A DNA stretch of 64,000 nt, taken from NCBI GenBank assembly GCA_026706025.1, contig JAPOZO010000072.1, positions 62,001 through 126,000 on the forward strand, in the 5' to 3' direction. Every line of letters starts with the position of its first letter. Within the stretch, counting starts at the first letter, position 1. Positions 1 to 8,272 of this stretch are shown here, in pieces. Below the pieces are notes generated by a model. The model was not told the origin of the DNA. It ran no database searches and saw only the letters and a program-made list of their open reading frames with translations. Source of the DNA: Candidatus Poribacteria bacterium (GTDB taxonomy: Bacteria; Poribacteria; WGA-4E; WGA-3G). The translations under genes were made by a program, and so were the position numbers.

Positions 1-418
1 CTGCTTCCGAATCCGATGCGAAAATCTTGTTGCCGAGCCTCTCTACACCGATTGCCACACTCGGAATTACCCCTGCCTCTGGCTCTTCTAAGAGTTGGAA
101 CTTCAAACTCGCGGTCCGATCAGAAGAGGATTCTGAACCGTGTTCTTCCCATAACTGTGTCAGTCCGATTTCAACTCGGTCAAACAACCCAAAGTTGAGA
201 CGAATCGCAACGGCATCACCAAGGCTTGTCGTAGAACGGTCCATCATCCGTTGCTGGAAACCGAGATACGTACCTGCCTCGAACACGCCGTGTTTCAGGA
301 CCCGACCCGTTGGAATATCCACCAACCCACTCCCCGTAAACACTTCACTCCTAACGGGGTTAGAGACCGTGAGGGAGGCAAATACAAGTAAGAAAAGCAC
401 GATCGTGTGTCGAAGCAT
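1..418 (-). CDS. Outer-membrane/beta-barrel-type protein, C-terminus cut by window edge
   Basis: The minus-strand frame is open from an ATG at 418 to the window edge (139 codons visible). It starts with a hydrophobic signal-peptide-like segment (residues 1-20, ending near VSNPVRS). The rest is rich in alternating polar/hydrophobic stretches with Gly, such as GSGLVDIPTGRVL and AGTYLGFQQR, plus FDRVEIGLTQLWEE and a putative barrel strand VIPSVAIGVERLG. That pattern resembles YjbH-like or other exported barrel proteins, but no family was recognised with certainty. The start lies 5 bp after the rpiA stop, so the two are probably co-transcribed. Confidence 0.6.
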   Translation of the reverse strand, partial: MLRHTIVLFLLVFASLTVSNPVRSEVFTGSGLVDIPTGRVLKHGVFEAGTYLGFQQRMMDRSTTSLGDAVAIRLNFGLFDRVEIGLTQLWEEHGSESSSDRTASLKFQLLEEPEAGVIPSVAIGVERLGNKIFASDSEA

Positions 419-423
419 TGATG

Positions 424-1113
424 CTACTCCATATACTCGATAGCAGAAGACGTGCCGATGATGATTTTGTCAGCACGATTCACAAAAATCCCGTTCTCTA
501 CCACACCCGGAATGTTGTTTAGCTGCATCTCTACCTCTTCGGGTGCGGGGATACCATCAAAGTGGCAGTCGAGGATATAGTTGCCGTTGTCGGTGATGAG
601 TGGCGATGCGTCTCCGCCTTGTGAGGTGTTCTGTCGTAATGTTGATTCCCCACAAATCCGATTAACAGCGGTTTGGGTGGCTTCCCATCCGAACCGTACG
701 ATTTCCACAGGGAGTGGGAATGTCGTGCCGAGGACACGTGATAGCTTGCTTTCGTCAACGACAATTAATATCTCTTTAGAAGCGTTAGCGATGATCTTCT
801 CTCTAACGAGCGCGGCACCACCACCTTTAATCAGATTAAGATGGGCATCTACCTCATCGGCACCGTCAATAGTTAGGTCAATGGTAGAGTGTGTCGCGAG
901 CGTTGTCAGCGGTATCTTTTGTGCTGACGCGATTTTCTCAGTGCCCTCGGAGGTAGGGATGCCAATAATATCAAGTCCTTCACTCACCATCGCGCCGAGT
1001 TTCAAGAGCGCGTAATAGACGGTGGACCCTGTCCCCAACCCTACAATCATACCGGATCGGACGCTCTCTGTCGCTTTTTCTGCAGCAATTTTTTTCAGGT
1101 TTTCAGTGTTCAT
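424..1113 (-). CDS. rpiA: Ribose-5-phosphate isomerase A
   Basis: Interconverts ribose-5-phosphate and ribulose-5-phosphate in the non-oxidative pentose phosphate pathway (cytosol). Family motifs are clear: GLGTGSTVYY near residue 25 (phosphate-binding loop), the TIDGADEVD active-site motif and the KGGGAALVREK loop with catalytic Glu/Lys, then VVDESK. Length 229 aa is normal. A longer frame with a TTG at 1152 exists, but the ATG at 1113 (MNTENLKKIA) matches the family N-terminus better. Residues around 165-175 (RQNTSQGGDAS) form a small loop of the kind that varies in the family. The next gene begins 5 bp downstream. Confidence 0.95.
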   Translation of the reverse strand: MNTENLKKIAAEKATESVRSGMIVGLGTGSTVYYALLKLGAMVSEGLDIIGIPTSEGTEKIASAQKIPLTTLATHSTIDLTIDGADEVDAHLNLIKGGGAALVREKIIANASKEILIVVDESKLSRVLGTTFPLPVEIVRFGWEATQTAVNRICGESTLRQNTSQGGDASPLITDNGNYILDCHFDGIPAPEEVEMQLNNIPGVVENGIFVNRADKIIIGTSSAIEYME

Positions 1114-1152
1114 GATGCATATAAGTTTACCAGAAGATCGCCTTGAAATCAA

Positions 1153-1350
1153 GTTTTTAATAGTTATCGGTTATCAGTTTGCCTCGCAGTGCGAGTTAAG
1201 AGATTTCCGATCCTCCAATGTCTCTTTGTAACCGTCGTTATCTATAATGGATAACGACCATGACAAGCAGATTTTAGAGAATCAAAAACCAGACTGATAA
1301 CTGACAACTGATAACTGACGACTATTCTTCTGATAACTGACAGCTATCCC
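1153..1350. repeat. Interspersed GTTATCAGT-type inverted-repeat element
   Basis: Non-coding gap between divergent genes filled with the GTTATCAG/CTGATAAC repeat family: TAGTTATCGGTTATCAG near 1160, and CTGATAACTGACAACTG plus further units at 1291-1345. The inner part carries the recurrent GCCTCGCAGTGCGAG block. The same family recurs at about 12.3, 25.7, 28.1-28.3, 32.6-32.8, 38.3-38.4, 43.2-43.4 and 45.2-45.3 kb. Confidence 0.8.
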
Positions 1351-1363
1351 TCTCATAAAACAT

Positions 1364-1392
1364 TTGATTCTTTTTACCCGTTGTGCTAAAAT
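1364..1392 (+). promoter_or_regulatory. Sigma-70-like promoter placing the start of a leaderless mRNA
   Basis: TTGATT (1364-1369), a 17-bp spacer, then TAAAAT (1387-1392). The ATG of the deacylase is at 1400, only 7 bp after the -10 box, so transcription would begin at or next to the start codon. Confidence 0.5.
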
Positions 1393-1399
1393 ACCCATC

Positions 1400-2386
1400 A
1401 TGAGGAATAATATACGCCATAGCAGCTTGGTGGTTGGGCAACTGGTAGCCGAACCTGCAACTCGGACGGAAGGTCATCTCAAAGTTGGCACGATGCCTGA
1501 CGGAACGGCTGTCCGACTGCCTGTTGTACTCATCAACGGGAGGTCCCTAGGCAAAACACTCTATATCCAAGCAATTAGCGACGGAGATGAACTCAACGGT
1601 ATCGCTGTTGTTCACAACATTCTCCAAACGGTCGCGCCAGAGCAGTTGCACGGCAAGATTATCGCCGTGCCGCTTGTCAATTTTCACGCGTTCCATGCCA
1701 AACAGGCACTCAGCCCTGTGGACAGTCGCAAAATGAATCGCTGTTTCCCGGGCAGACGGGACGGCACGTCAAGTGAACGGATCGCTTATAACCTCTTTCA
1801 ACACGCTGTTCAGCAAGCGGACTACTGCCTCGATCTGCACCAAGGCGGCGTACATCCAATGATAGATGAGGTTCGCGTCCGCGTTGGCGAAAAACATACA
1901 CTTCACAATGCCTGCCTTGAACTTGCACGCGTTTTCGGTATCGGACACATTCTCGATCAGAAGGGTCCGAAGGGGCAACTTGCACAAGCAGCACCAGAGA
2001 TTGGTATCCCAACGATTGATCCAGAATTGGGTGGGACTCATGGATGGGACGCAATAAGCATCAAAAAAGGCGTGCGCGGCGTGCGCAATGTATTACAATA
2101 CTATGATTTTATTGCTGGAACGCCGGAGATTCCTGACCAGCAAATCGTTGTCAAAAAATTCGCGCCGCTCATCAGCAACGAAGGCGGTTTTGTCTATTAT
2201 AGAGCGGAATTGTATGAACACCTTACAGCATCTCAGCCGGTTGCTGATATCTGCGATGTCTTTGGCAATGTCCGAGAATCCATATTTTCACCAGTTGACG
2301 GTATTTTCTGGGCAAAACCTATCTACCCGATGGTTGCGAGTGGCGGTATTGTCGGCAAAATCGGCACACCTATTGGGTATCTCTAA
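1400..2386 (+). CDS. AstE/AspA-family zinc deacylase (succinylglutamate desuccinylase/aspartoacylase-like)
   Basis: Predicted M14-fold amidohydrolase that removes an acyl group from an amino-acid-like substrate; substrate unknown. The first metal motif reads ISDGDELNG where family members usually have xxHGDExxG, so the usual His ligand is an Asp while Glu is kept. The third ligand is in LDLHQGG. Other family marks are RKMNRCFPGR and the C-terminal beta domain (SPVDGIFW, GGIVGKIG). Length 328 aa from the ATG at 1400. A TTG at 1364 lies in frame but coincides with a likely -35 box. There is no ribosome-binding site, which fits leaderless translation. The peptidase gene follows after 23 bp with its own strong RBS. 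Confidence 0.8.
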   Translation: MRNNIRHSSLVVGQLVAEPATRTEGHLKVGTMPDGTAVRLPVVLINGRSLGKTLYIQAISDGDELNGIAVVHNILQTVAPEQLHGKIIAVPLVNFHAFHAKQALSPVDSRKMNRCFPGRRDGTSSERIAYNLFQHAVQQADYCLDLHQGGVHPMIDEVRVRVGEKHTLHNACLELARVFGIGHILDQKGPKGQLAQAAPEIGIPTIDPELGGTHGWDAISIKKGVRGVRNVLQYYDFIAGTPEIPDQQIVVKKFAPLISNEGGFVYYRAELYEHLTASQPVADICDVFGNVRESIFSPVDGIFWAKPIYPMVASGGIVGKIGTPIGYL

Positions 2387-2409
2387 AATATTCATAAGGA
2401 GGACACGGC

Positions 2410-3717
2410 TTGCACAAACAGAATCGTAAAGCCTTTATTGAAAAAATGGGAAGTGGGGGTGTCGCTATCTTCGCCAGCGCACCGCCTGCAAGATGGAACC
2501 ACGACACCGAATATCTTTATCGCCCAGATCCGAATTTTTATTACCTGACGGGGTTTGAAGAACCGGAGTCAATTTGTGTTATTGCCCCCGAGCATTCAAA
2601 ATACCAATATATCTTGTTTGTTCGTCCGAAAGATAAACAGGCAGAAATTTGGAACGGTAAGCGCGTCGGCGTTAAAGATGCCCGTAAACACTACGGCGCA
2701 GATAAAGTCTATCCGATAGAAAAGTTCAGTGAAAAAATTGGAAAATATCTACAGGATGCCAAAAGGCTTTACTATACCCTCGGCTCCAATGAGGATGTTG
2801 ATACCGAAATTCTGAGCCTTTTCACGCGGTCTGTCAGGTCACGCGTTCGTTCAGGAAAAGGGTTTGATACGCTTGTTGACCCAAGCCCTATTCTTAGCGA
2901 ACTGCGACTCATCAAAAATGAGCCGGAACTGCAGCGCATCCAGAAGGCAACAGAGATTACAGTGGCGGGTCATGTCGCAGCAATGAAAGCAGTTCGACCG
3001 GGGATGTATGAATATGATTTAGAAGCCCTCGTTGAATCCACGTTCCGCATGAACGGTGCTGGCGGTCCCGCTTTTCCGACTATCGTGGCGAGTGGTGGCA
3101 ACGCGACGACGCTCCACTACACAACAAATGACCGCCAAATTGAAGACGAAACACTCGTACTTATTGACGCAGGTGCGGAGTACGGTCGGTACGCTGGAGA
3201 TGTGACCCGGACCTTCCCGGCAAACGGCACTTTCACCGAGGCACAGAGAGAAATCTATCAGCTTGTCCTTGAGGCACACTATGCAATTATTGACGGTATC
3301 CGTCCGGGTGTTTCCATTGACGAACCACACCAAAAGTCAATTGAGTTGTTAACAGAAAGTATGCTCAGTCTTGGGCTTCTAAAAGGGAAAGCGGAAAAAT
3401 TGATAGAAAAAGATAAATACAGGCAGTTTTACATGTACCGGATTGGACACATGCTCGGCTTAGATGTACACGATGTCAACTGTGTCCGCGAAGCGAACGG
3501 CGATTTCAAGACCTTCCAGCCCGGGATGGTGATGACAATTGAACCCGGACTCTATGTCGCCGAAGGTACCAAAGGTGTTCCACCGAAGTACTTAGGCATC
3601 GGTATCCGCATAGAGGACGACATCCTCGTCACAGAATCCGGCAACGAAAACCTAACCAGCGGTGTCCCGAAAGAAATTGATGAAATCGAGGCACTCGTCC
3701 AAAGCACAAAGTGGTAA
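2410..3717 (+). CDS. pepP: Xaa-Pro aminopeptidase (M24B), TTG start
   Basis: Cytosolic metallo-aminopeptidase that removes N-terminal residues preceding proline. The N-terminal AMP_N domain (about 1-140) contains FYYLTGFEEPES. The C-terminal pita-bread domain carries all five metal ligands: Asp pair in LIDAGAEYGRYAGDVTR, His in HMLGLDVHD, Glu in MTIEPGLYV and Glu in GIRIEDDILVT. Length 435 aa matches PepP. The start is a TTG at 2410: a perfect AAGGAGGA at 2396-2403 sits 6 nt upstream, and no ATG precedes the conserved region. It probably forms an operon with the deacylase upstream. Confidence 0.93.
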   Translation: MHKQNRKAFIEKMGSGGVAIFASAPPARWNHDTEYLYRPDPNFYYLTGFEEPESICVIAPEHSKYQYILFVRPKDKQAEIWNGKRVGVKDARKHYGADKVYPIEKFSEKIGKYLQDAKRLYYTLGSNEDVDTEILSLFTRSVRSRVRSGKGFDTLVDPSPILSELRLIKNEPELQRIQKATEITVAGHVAAMKAVRPGMYEYDLEALVESTFRMNGAGGPAFPTIVASGGNATTLHYTTNDRQIEDETLVLIDAGAEYGRYAGDVTRTFPANGTFTEAQREIYQLVLEAHYAIIDGIRPGVSIDEPHQKSIELLTESMLSLGLLKGKAEKLIEKDKYRQFYMYRIGHMLGLDVHDVNCVREANGDFKTFQPGMVMTIEPGLYVAEGTKGVPPKYLGIGIRIEDDILVTESGNENLTSGVPKEIDEIEALVQSTKW

Positions 3718-3818
3718 CCGGATGCCGTCCGCCGTTCACCGCGCATAAGACAAAGTAGTAGTCACACGCCGTGGGTTCTCCGTCCATCCAATGAATTCTC
3801 AACGCAAGGAGTCTTAAT

Positions 3819-4100
3819 ATGATCGGAAACTTAAGACAAACAATGGTAGAGCTGAAAGACGTAATCCGCCAGAAATACAAAGCCGAGATTACGGGCATCT
3901 TCGGATCGCATGTTCGGAGTGATTTCCACGCAGACAGTGATCTGGATCTCTTGGTAGATTTTGATGACGGTGCCGATCTGATGGATCATGTCAATCTCCA
4001 ACGATTTTTAGAGGATAGATTGGAGTGCAAGGTTGATGTAGTATCACGACCTTCATGCAAAGAAGAAAAGAACTTCATACCTCTGTTTTCGACAACGTGA
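3819..4100 (+). CDS. MNT-type nucleotidyltransferase (MntA antitoxin-like), no HepT partner adjacent
   Basis: Small nucleotidyltransferase of the DNA pol beta superfamily. The active site is intact: GS(x)R at residues 29-33 (FGSHVR) and SDLDLLV at 40-46 with both catalytic Asp residues. MntA proteins usually AMPylate a HepT RNase toxin encoded next door, but no HepT-like frame follows here. The C-terminus (KNFIPLFSTT) differs from the usual hydrophobic ending. Another frame of the same stretch (ending about 4111, VFDNVISL) looks more typical, so a late frameshift is possible. RBS AAGGAG lies just upstream (about 3806-3811). Confidence 0.8.
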   Translation: MIGNLRQTMVELKDVIRQKYKAEITGIFGSHVRSDFHADSDLDLLVDFDDGADLMDHVNLQRFLEDRLECKVDVVSRPSCKEEKNFIPLFSTT

Positions 4101-4247
4101 TTAGCCTATGAAACTGGAGTTTTCTCATGGTTGAGAAGATTAAAAAGATAAAGGCTTGCGGAGGTAGCTCTGTGTATTTTTACATTTGTTGATTAACTGG
4201 AAAAGACCGAAAAATTTGTGTTACACTATCTAAAATCGGAGGAACAG

Positions 4248-4814
4248 ATGCCGAAACATGGAATTCCGAAACAAAAAAAAATGAGAGGCATGAACAAGCA
4301 TCAGAAGAAAGTGCATCGTCGCGGTGAAGATCGCTTGCGTGGCAACGAAGTTGAATATTATCTTGAACTTGCCCACTCTTCCAACGCCGATGATCGCGTC
4401 GAGGCGATGGACAATCTCTGTCCGTGTCATGTCCGGAAGAGCATTGACAAAGTTTGGGTGGCACTCTACAAAGGCATGGTTGATCCAGACCTACGCGTCC
4501 GCAAAGCGGCATGGCACACGCTTGATGATGGCGGAAACCCGAACGATCCGAGACTCCAACCGCTCCTCGAAAAAATCGCTAAAGAGGAAACCGATCCCAA
4601 GTTACGCCAGCGTGCGCTTGACCTCATCGCTGCTACCCGAAAAGTTGAAGAGCAAAAAGAGATGCTGTTAGGACAGAAAGCGCATACTTTCTCTGGACGC
4701 TGTGATTGGTGCGGAGACTCAAATGTTCCAGTCAGTTATGATTACGAAACAGAGTTTGAAACGAACGGCACCAAACGTTTTGCCTTGGTCTGTGAGGCGT
4801 GTGAAGCCGCGTAG
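4248..4814 (+). CDS. HEAT-repeat protein with C-terminal zinc ribbon
   Basis: 188-aa cytosolic protein. A basic N-terminus (QKKMRGMNKHQKKVHRRG) is followed by about three HEAT/armadillo-like helical pairs (DDRVEAMDNL; DLRVRKAAWHTLDDGG; DPKLRQRALDLI). It ends with a four-cysteine ribbon: CDWCGDS near residue 150 and CEAC near the C-terminus. HEAT repeats usually mediate protein binding, but no function is assigned. The ATG at 4248 is preceded by GGAGG. A second HEAT/zinc-ribbon gene with the modules in reverse order lies at 38885. Confidence 0.7.
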   Translation: MPKHGIPKQKKMRGMNKHQKKVHRRGEDRLRGNEVEYYLELAHSSNADDRVEAMDNLCPCHVRKSIDKVWVALYKGMVDPDLRVRKAAWHTLDDGGNPNDPRLQPLLEKIAKEETDPKLRQRALDLIAATRKVEEQKEMLLGQKAHTFSGRCDWCGDSNVPVSYDYETEFETNGTKRFALVCEACEAA

Positions 4815-4836
4815 CGTGCCTATATCAAAGATTTTT

Positions 4837-5304
4837 ATGGCAACCCACAATCAATTATTTGAAGGACATACCGATTTCATCGCGACCCGCGGCGTTAGAG
4901 AATATCGCGAGACGATTCCAGTCTGGGTAAACGCAAACGATGTTGTATTGGAAATCGGCTGCGAGTGGGGTACAACAACAACCTTGATCGCACCCCACTG
5001 TAAAAAAGTTATTGGCACGGACATCAGTTCCAAATGTATTGAACGCGCGCGGGAAAGGCATCCCGCACTCGATTTTGCGGTACTTGACGGCTTCGATGTT
5101 AGAGCAGCACTCGATCTCGGTGAACCGTTCAGCAAAATTTACATCGATATGTCTGGAATGTCCGGCTACAATTCGCTGCTCGACACGATTGCGCTGCTGA
5201 CATCTTATGCGACAGTCCTTCGTCCGCAGGCAATCATTGTTAAAAGTAGTTCACTAAAACGTTTCGCGGGACATTGCCACGCGTGGCGTTCGCCGAAGAA
5301 TTAG
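4837..5304 (+). CDS. Class I SAM-dependent methyltransferase-like protein
   Basis: 155-aa Rossmann-fold protein. Motif I is VVLEIGCEWGTTTTLI (about 31-46), followed by VIGTDISSKCIERAR (acidic loop binding the SAM ribose) and a motif IV-like IYIDMSG. The C-terminus has PQAIIVKSSSLKRFA. Substrate unknown; the family also contains rRNA methyltransferase-like proteins. The ATG at 4837 lies 22 bp after the previous stop. Longer upstream translations overlap the zinc ribbon of the preceding gene and are unlikely. Confidence 0.65.
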   Translation: MATHNQLFEGHTDFIATRGVREYRETIPVWVNANDVVLEIGCEWGTTTTLIAPHCKKVIGTDISSKCIERARERHPALDFAVLDGFDVRAALDLGEPFSKIYIDMSGMSGYNSLLDTIALLTSYATVLRPQAIIVKSSSLKRFAGHCHAWRSPKN

Positions 5305-5404
5305 TCATAAGAAAAAATAAAGAAAAATTAGTTTGGATGCAACAAATAAATAAGATCCCGTTTTATAAAGGCGTTTGCACTTTAAAAAAAGTGAAGGGAA
5401 GTTG

Positions 5405-5455
5405 ATGTCAATGCAACAAACTAAACAACAACTTGATAAAGCGAGTTTGATATGA
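5405..5455 (+). CDS. Possible 16-residue leader peptide translationally coupled to the sigma factor
   Basis: Short frame starting at ATG 5405, preceded by a good Shine-Dalgarno (AAGGGAAG, about 5394-5401). It ends in TGA at 5453-5455, which overlaps the sigma-factor ATG (5452-5454) as ATGA. The sigma factor has no RBS of its own, so this leader could deliver ribosomes to it. The peptide is Gln/Lys rich. Its translation is an inference from signals only. Confidence 0.4.
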   Translation: MSMQQTKQQLDKASLI

Positions 5456-6027
5456 TTCCTGATGATGTGTACGTACACCAAACGGTAGAAGGTGATGTCG
5501 AGGCATTCAACGAGCTCGTCAATCGGCACCATTCAAAGATTTATGGACTTGCTTACCGGATGCTCGGCAATCCCGATGATGCCGCTGATGCGACACAAGA
5601 AACATTTTTAGAGGCGTACAAGTCCGTTAAAACGTTCCAATTTCAGTCCCAATTCGGCACTTGGTTATATCGTATCGGCATCAATACATGCCAGCAGTAT
5701 ATCCGTAAATCGCAATCGAATGAGCGCAAGCTTACCGCTTATACCAGAGAGGCGGAAATCCATGGTCCCGCTTCTGAGAATGACTCACCTGAACGCGTGG
5801 CGATTAAAACTGAGCAGAATGAGGTCGTTCAAGATGCCATCGGTCAGTTACCGCCAAAGCAGCGCGAGGTCGTCACGCTCTATTACATGCAACACATGAA
5901 GTATCGGGAAATTGCGGAGATATTGAAATGTTCAGAAGGCACAGTTGCCTCTCGGTTGAACCAAGCATTGAAAAATCTCAAGCGGAAGCTGAGCAAATAC
6001 TATCTTCAAGGAGGGGTATCACAATGA
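5452..6027 (+). CDS. ECF-type RNA polymerase sigma factor
   Basis: 191-aa sigma-70 family, ECF group. Region 2 spans about residues 20-85 (FNELVNRHHSKIYGLAYRML, the DAADATQETFLEAYK core-binding helix, GTWLYRIGIN). Region 4 spans about 125-180 (LPPKQREVVTLYYM, YREIAEIL, SEGTVASRL recognition helix). It should direct transcription of a small envelope or stress regulon. It overlaps the next gene by ATGA (6024-6027), the classic arrangement for sigma/anti-sigma pairs. A possible leader peptide overlaps its start. Confidence 0.93.
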   Translation: MIPDDVYVHQTVEGDVEAFNELVNRHHSKIYGLAYRMLGNPDDAADATQETFLEAYKSVKTFQFQSQFGTWLYRIGINTCQQYIRKSQSNERKLTAYTREAEIHGPASENDSPERVAIKTEQNEVVQDAIGQLPPKQREVVTLYYMQHMKYREIAEILKCSEGTVASRLNQALKNLKRKLSKYYLQGGVSQ

Positions 6028-6743
6028 ATTGCGAACAGACTCTTAAGAATTTGCCTCACTTCGTCATAGAAGAAAGTCCAGAGGCAATAGATCGAGTTTC
6101 TACAGGAACGTCGCGGCGTGCGGTTTTGGAGCATCTTCGGAGCTGCCCAGAATGTCAGATGGCGTATGAAGCACTATGGCATACTGCGAGTGTATTGGAG
6201 AGCGCAGATGAACCTGTTACCCCACCAGAATTGGCGGTTAATATTCAGGAGCGCGTACGCGAATTCCATCAACGGAGACAATTGGCATTTTTTGCGAATC
6301 CACTATCATGGTGCCTTGATCGGTTGAAGTTGGATATCTCTCCGAGGGTTGTTAACGCTACCGCACTAATTTTCTTTCTTATCCTTTCCGGTTTTGCCGC
6401 GAAATTTGCGTTCTTTACAAACCCATCCGAACCAGAATCTGGCTTGATAGCGATGAAAAAGACGATGCTCCAGAACATTAGAATCTCCACATCTCCGTGG
6501 GCGGTGCTTAAAGATACCGAGACACACACCGAAGAAGGACAGATGTCGGAGCAGGCGGTAATTGCTGTCCAAAATGAGCGTAATCACTTCTTTAACCCAG
6601 CGCGAGTTTCATCGAAGGTATGGCACACGGACACCGTAGACGCTAATAGACAAATAGGTGAAGCCAGTGTTGCTAATTATTTGCAAGGCACGGTGAGCGA
6701 AAAGTTAACCGTGTTTTGGAATCACATTAAAACAGAGTTGTAG
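6024..6743 (+). CDS. Probable membrane-bound anti-sigma factor
   Basis: 239 aa. The N-terminal region contains LEHLRSCPEC, a short form of the zinc-binding HxxxCxxC motif of anti-sigma (ZAS) proteins, and is predicted cytosolic. A single membrane helix follows (about 110-130: NATALIFFLILSGFAAKFAFF), then a C-terminal sensor part with no recognised domain. The ATGA overlap with the ECF sigma gene and the strong RBS (AAGGAGGGG, 6008-6016) support the role. The family is diverse and the assignment rests on the motif plus context. Confidence 0.75.
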   Translation: MNCEQTLKNLPHFVIEESPEAIDRVSTGTSRRAVLEHLRSCPECQMAYEALWHTASVLESADEPVTPPELAVNIQERVREFHQRRQLAFFANPLSWCLDRLKLDISPRVVNATALIFFLILSGFAAKFAFFTNPSEPESGLIAMKKTMLQNIRISTSPWAVLKDTETHTEEGQMSEQAVIAVQNERNHFFNPARVSSKVWHTDTVDANRQIGEASVANYLQGTVSEKLTVFWNHIKTEL

Positions 6744-7147
6744 CCTTTTGATTGAGGTTAAGCACAATCAAAGCGCATTTGCTAAAACTCGAAAATTAGA
6801 TTGGACAACACATACCTTTCACCAAGATGTTTATCCATGAATCACATCCGTACCATGTGCTTTGTTTAACCACAGTAGACTAATTTATTTTTCATCTATT
6901 GGAGGCGCGGTTTCTAACCGCGCTCTTCTTTTTTTAAACACTTGCCAAGTAAATTTAGAGAAAACAGTCAGGGTCATTCAATTGTATTTCTCGCAGGCAA
7001 AAATACTAAATATACGTTATGTTTTTTAAAAAATCGCTGAAATTTTCGCTGGATTTCGCTGGATTTCGCTGGATCTCACACCGGATTCTGGAAAAAGGAT
7101 GTCCAATCCAATAATTTCTTAAAATTGAATGGCCCTGGAGAAAACAG
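6744..7147. other. Gene-free gap with terminator and short tandem repeat
   Basis: No coding frame is convincing here. It holds the terminator at 6905-6936 and a triplicated 10-bp unit TTTCGCTGGA at about 7044-7073, just ahead of the transporter promoter. Confidence 0.6.
6905..6936 (+). terminator. Rho-independent terminator (repeat-derived)
   Basis: Perfect 8-bp stem GCGCGGTT / AACCGCGC with a 3-nt loop, followed by a T-rich run. It lies downstream of the sigma/anti-sigma genes. The sequence resembles the GGTGCGATT/AATCGCACC palindromes seen at 14.7 and 29.0 kb. Confidence 0.75.
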
Positions 7148-7176
7148 TTGACACACAACCCTTTTTTCTGTAAAAT
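7148..7176 (+). promoter_or_regulatory. Strong sigma-70 promoter of the peptide transporter genes
   Basis: TTGACA (7148-7153), 17-bp spacer, TAAAAT (7171-7176). The predicted transcript start is near 7183, about 40 nt before the first ATP-binding gene. Confidence 0.8.
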
Positions 7177-7221
7177 AGGCTAAATTTTGTAGGAGTGATC
7201 TCCAGCGCGCGACAATTAAAA

Positions 7222-8262
7222 ATGGCTGTATCACAAGAAACATCTTATCAAGAACCGCTTCTGGAAATTTCTGGCTTAAAGACAGTTTTCCCAACAGATG
7301 ATGGCATCGTCAACGCCGTGAACGATGTCAGTTTCTCTATTGCACGTGGACAGACCGTAGGCGTTGTCGGTGAAAGCGGTTGTGGAAAAAGTATCACCGG
7401 GCTCTCACTCCTCCAACTCGTGCCATCGCCGGGCAGAATTGAAGCCGGTGAGATTCTTTTTCATCGAAATGGCGATGCTAATCCGTTGGATATCGCACAG
7501 GTACCACCGAAAAGCGAGTTGATACGCGAAATCCGAGGCAACGAAATCGCCATTATTTTCCAAGAACCGATGACATCGCTTAATCCGGTTTATACCGTTG
7601 GCGACCAGATCGCCGAAGCGGTTGCCCTACACGAACAGGTAGACAAAAAAACTGCCCGCGAACGTGCCATTGAGATGCTTGTACGCGTCGGTATCCCTGC
7701 CCCCGCGCAACGCGTCGATGAATACCCACACCAACTCTCAGGCGGCATGCGCCAACGCGTCATGATCGCAATGGCACTCTGTTGTTCACCCGCGCTGCTC
7801 ATCGCAGATGAACCGACAACCGCGCTTGATGTGACGATCCAAGCACAAGTACTCGGCCTCATGCAAGAACTTCAAGCGGAAATGGGGATGGCAATTATGC
7901 TGATCACGCACGACCTTGGCGTTATCGCTGATCTCGCTGATGAAGTCGTTGTTATGTACGCAGGGCGCGTCGTTGAAAGCGGGAGTGTTGATGACATCTT
8001 CTATAATCCGCTGCATCCGTATACACAAGGACTCCTCAAATCTATCCCTGTTCTCGGTAGGACAGTGCAGAAGGCGTTACCCTCTATACCGGGGACAGTG
8101 CCACATCCGTTGGCACTGCCGACAGGGTGTTCATTTCAACCACGGTGTCCTGAACGGATGCCAGAATGTGAGCAGATGCCCGAACTTGAGATACTCAATA
8201 GAAATGGAGACAATAGCAGACAGGCTGTGCGATGCTGGCTTCACACAGACCTACAAGGATAA
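7222..8262 (+). CDS. Oligo/dipeptide ABC transporter ATP-binding protein (OppD/DppD type)
   Basis: Cytosolic ATPase of a peptide importer. Walker A GESGCGKS (about residues 55-62), Q-loop [10 protein letters not shown], signature LSGGMRQRV, Walker [15 protein letters not shown], switch His in ITHDLGV. The C-terminal oligopeptide/dipeptide domain has HPYTQGLL and the [14 protein letters not shown] cysteine motif. 346 aa is typical. The ATG at 7222 is preferred over a GTG at 7195 because the AGGAG there overlaps that GTG. It forms an operon with the next ATPase, lipoprotein and permeases. Confidence 0.92.
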   Translation: MAVSQETSYQEPLLEISGLKTVFPTDDGIVNAVNDVSFSIARGQTVGVVGESGCGKSITGLSLLQLVPSPGRIEAGEILFHRNGDANPLDIAQVPPKSELIREIRGNEIAIIFQEPMTSLNPVYTVGDQIAEAVALHEQVDKKTARERAIEMLVRVGIPAPAQRVDEYPHQLSGGMRQRVMIAMALCCSPALLIADEPTTALDVTIQAQVLGLMQELQAEMGMAIMLITHDLGVIADLADEVVVMYAGRVVESGSVDDIFYNPLHPYTQGLLKSIPVLGRTVQKALPSIPGTVPHPLALPTGCSFQPRCPERMPECEQMPELEILNRNGDNSRQAVRCWLHTDLQG

Positions 8263-8272
8263 GAAATGTACA

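Noticed and set aside
5328-5532. 75-codon minus-strand frame over the sigma-factor leader
   Set aside because: Antisense to the sigma gene start and leader signals; shadow frame.
7044-7073. Three 10-bp TTTCGCTGGA repeats as regulator-binding iterons
   Set aside because: About 75 bp upstream of the promoter, but only three units and no palindromic structure; more likely replication slippage.
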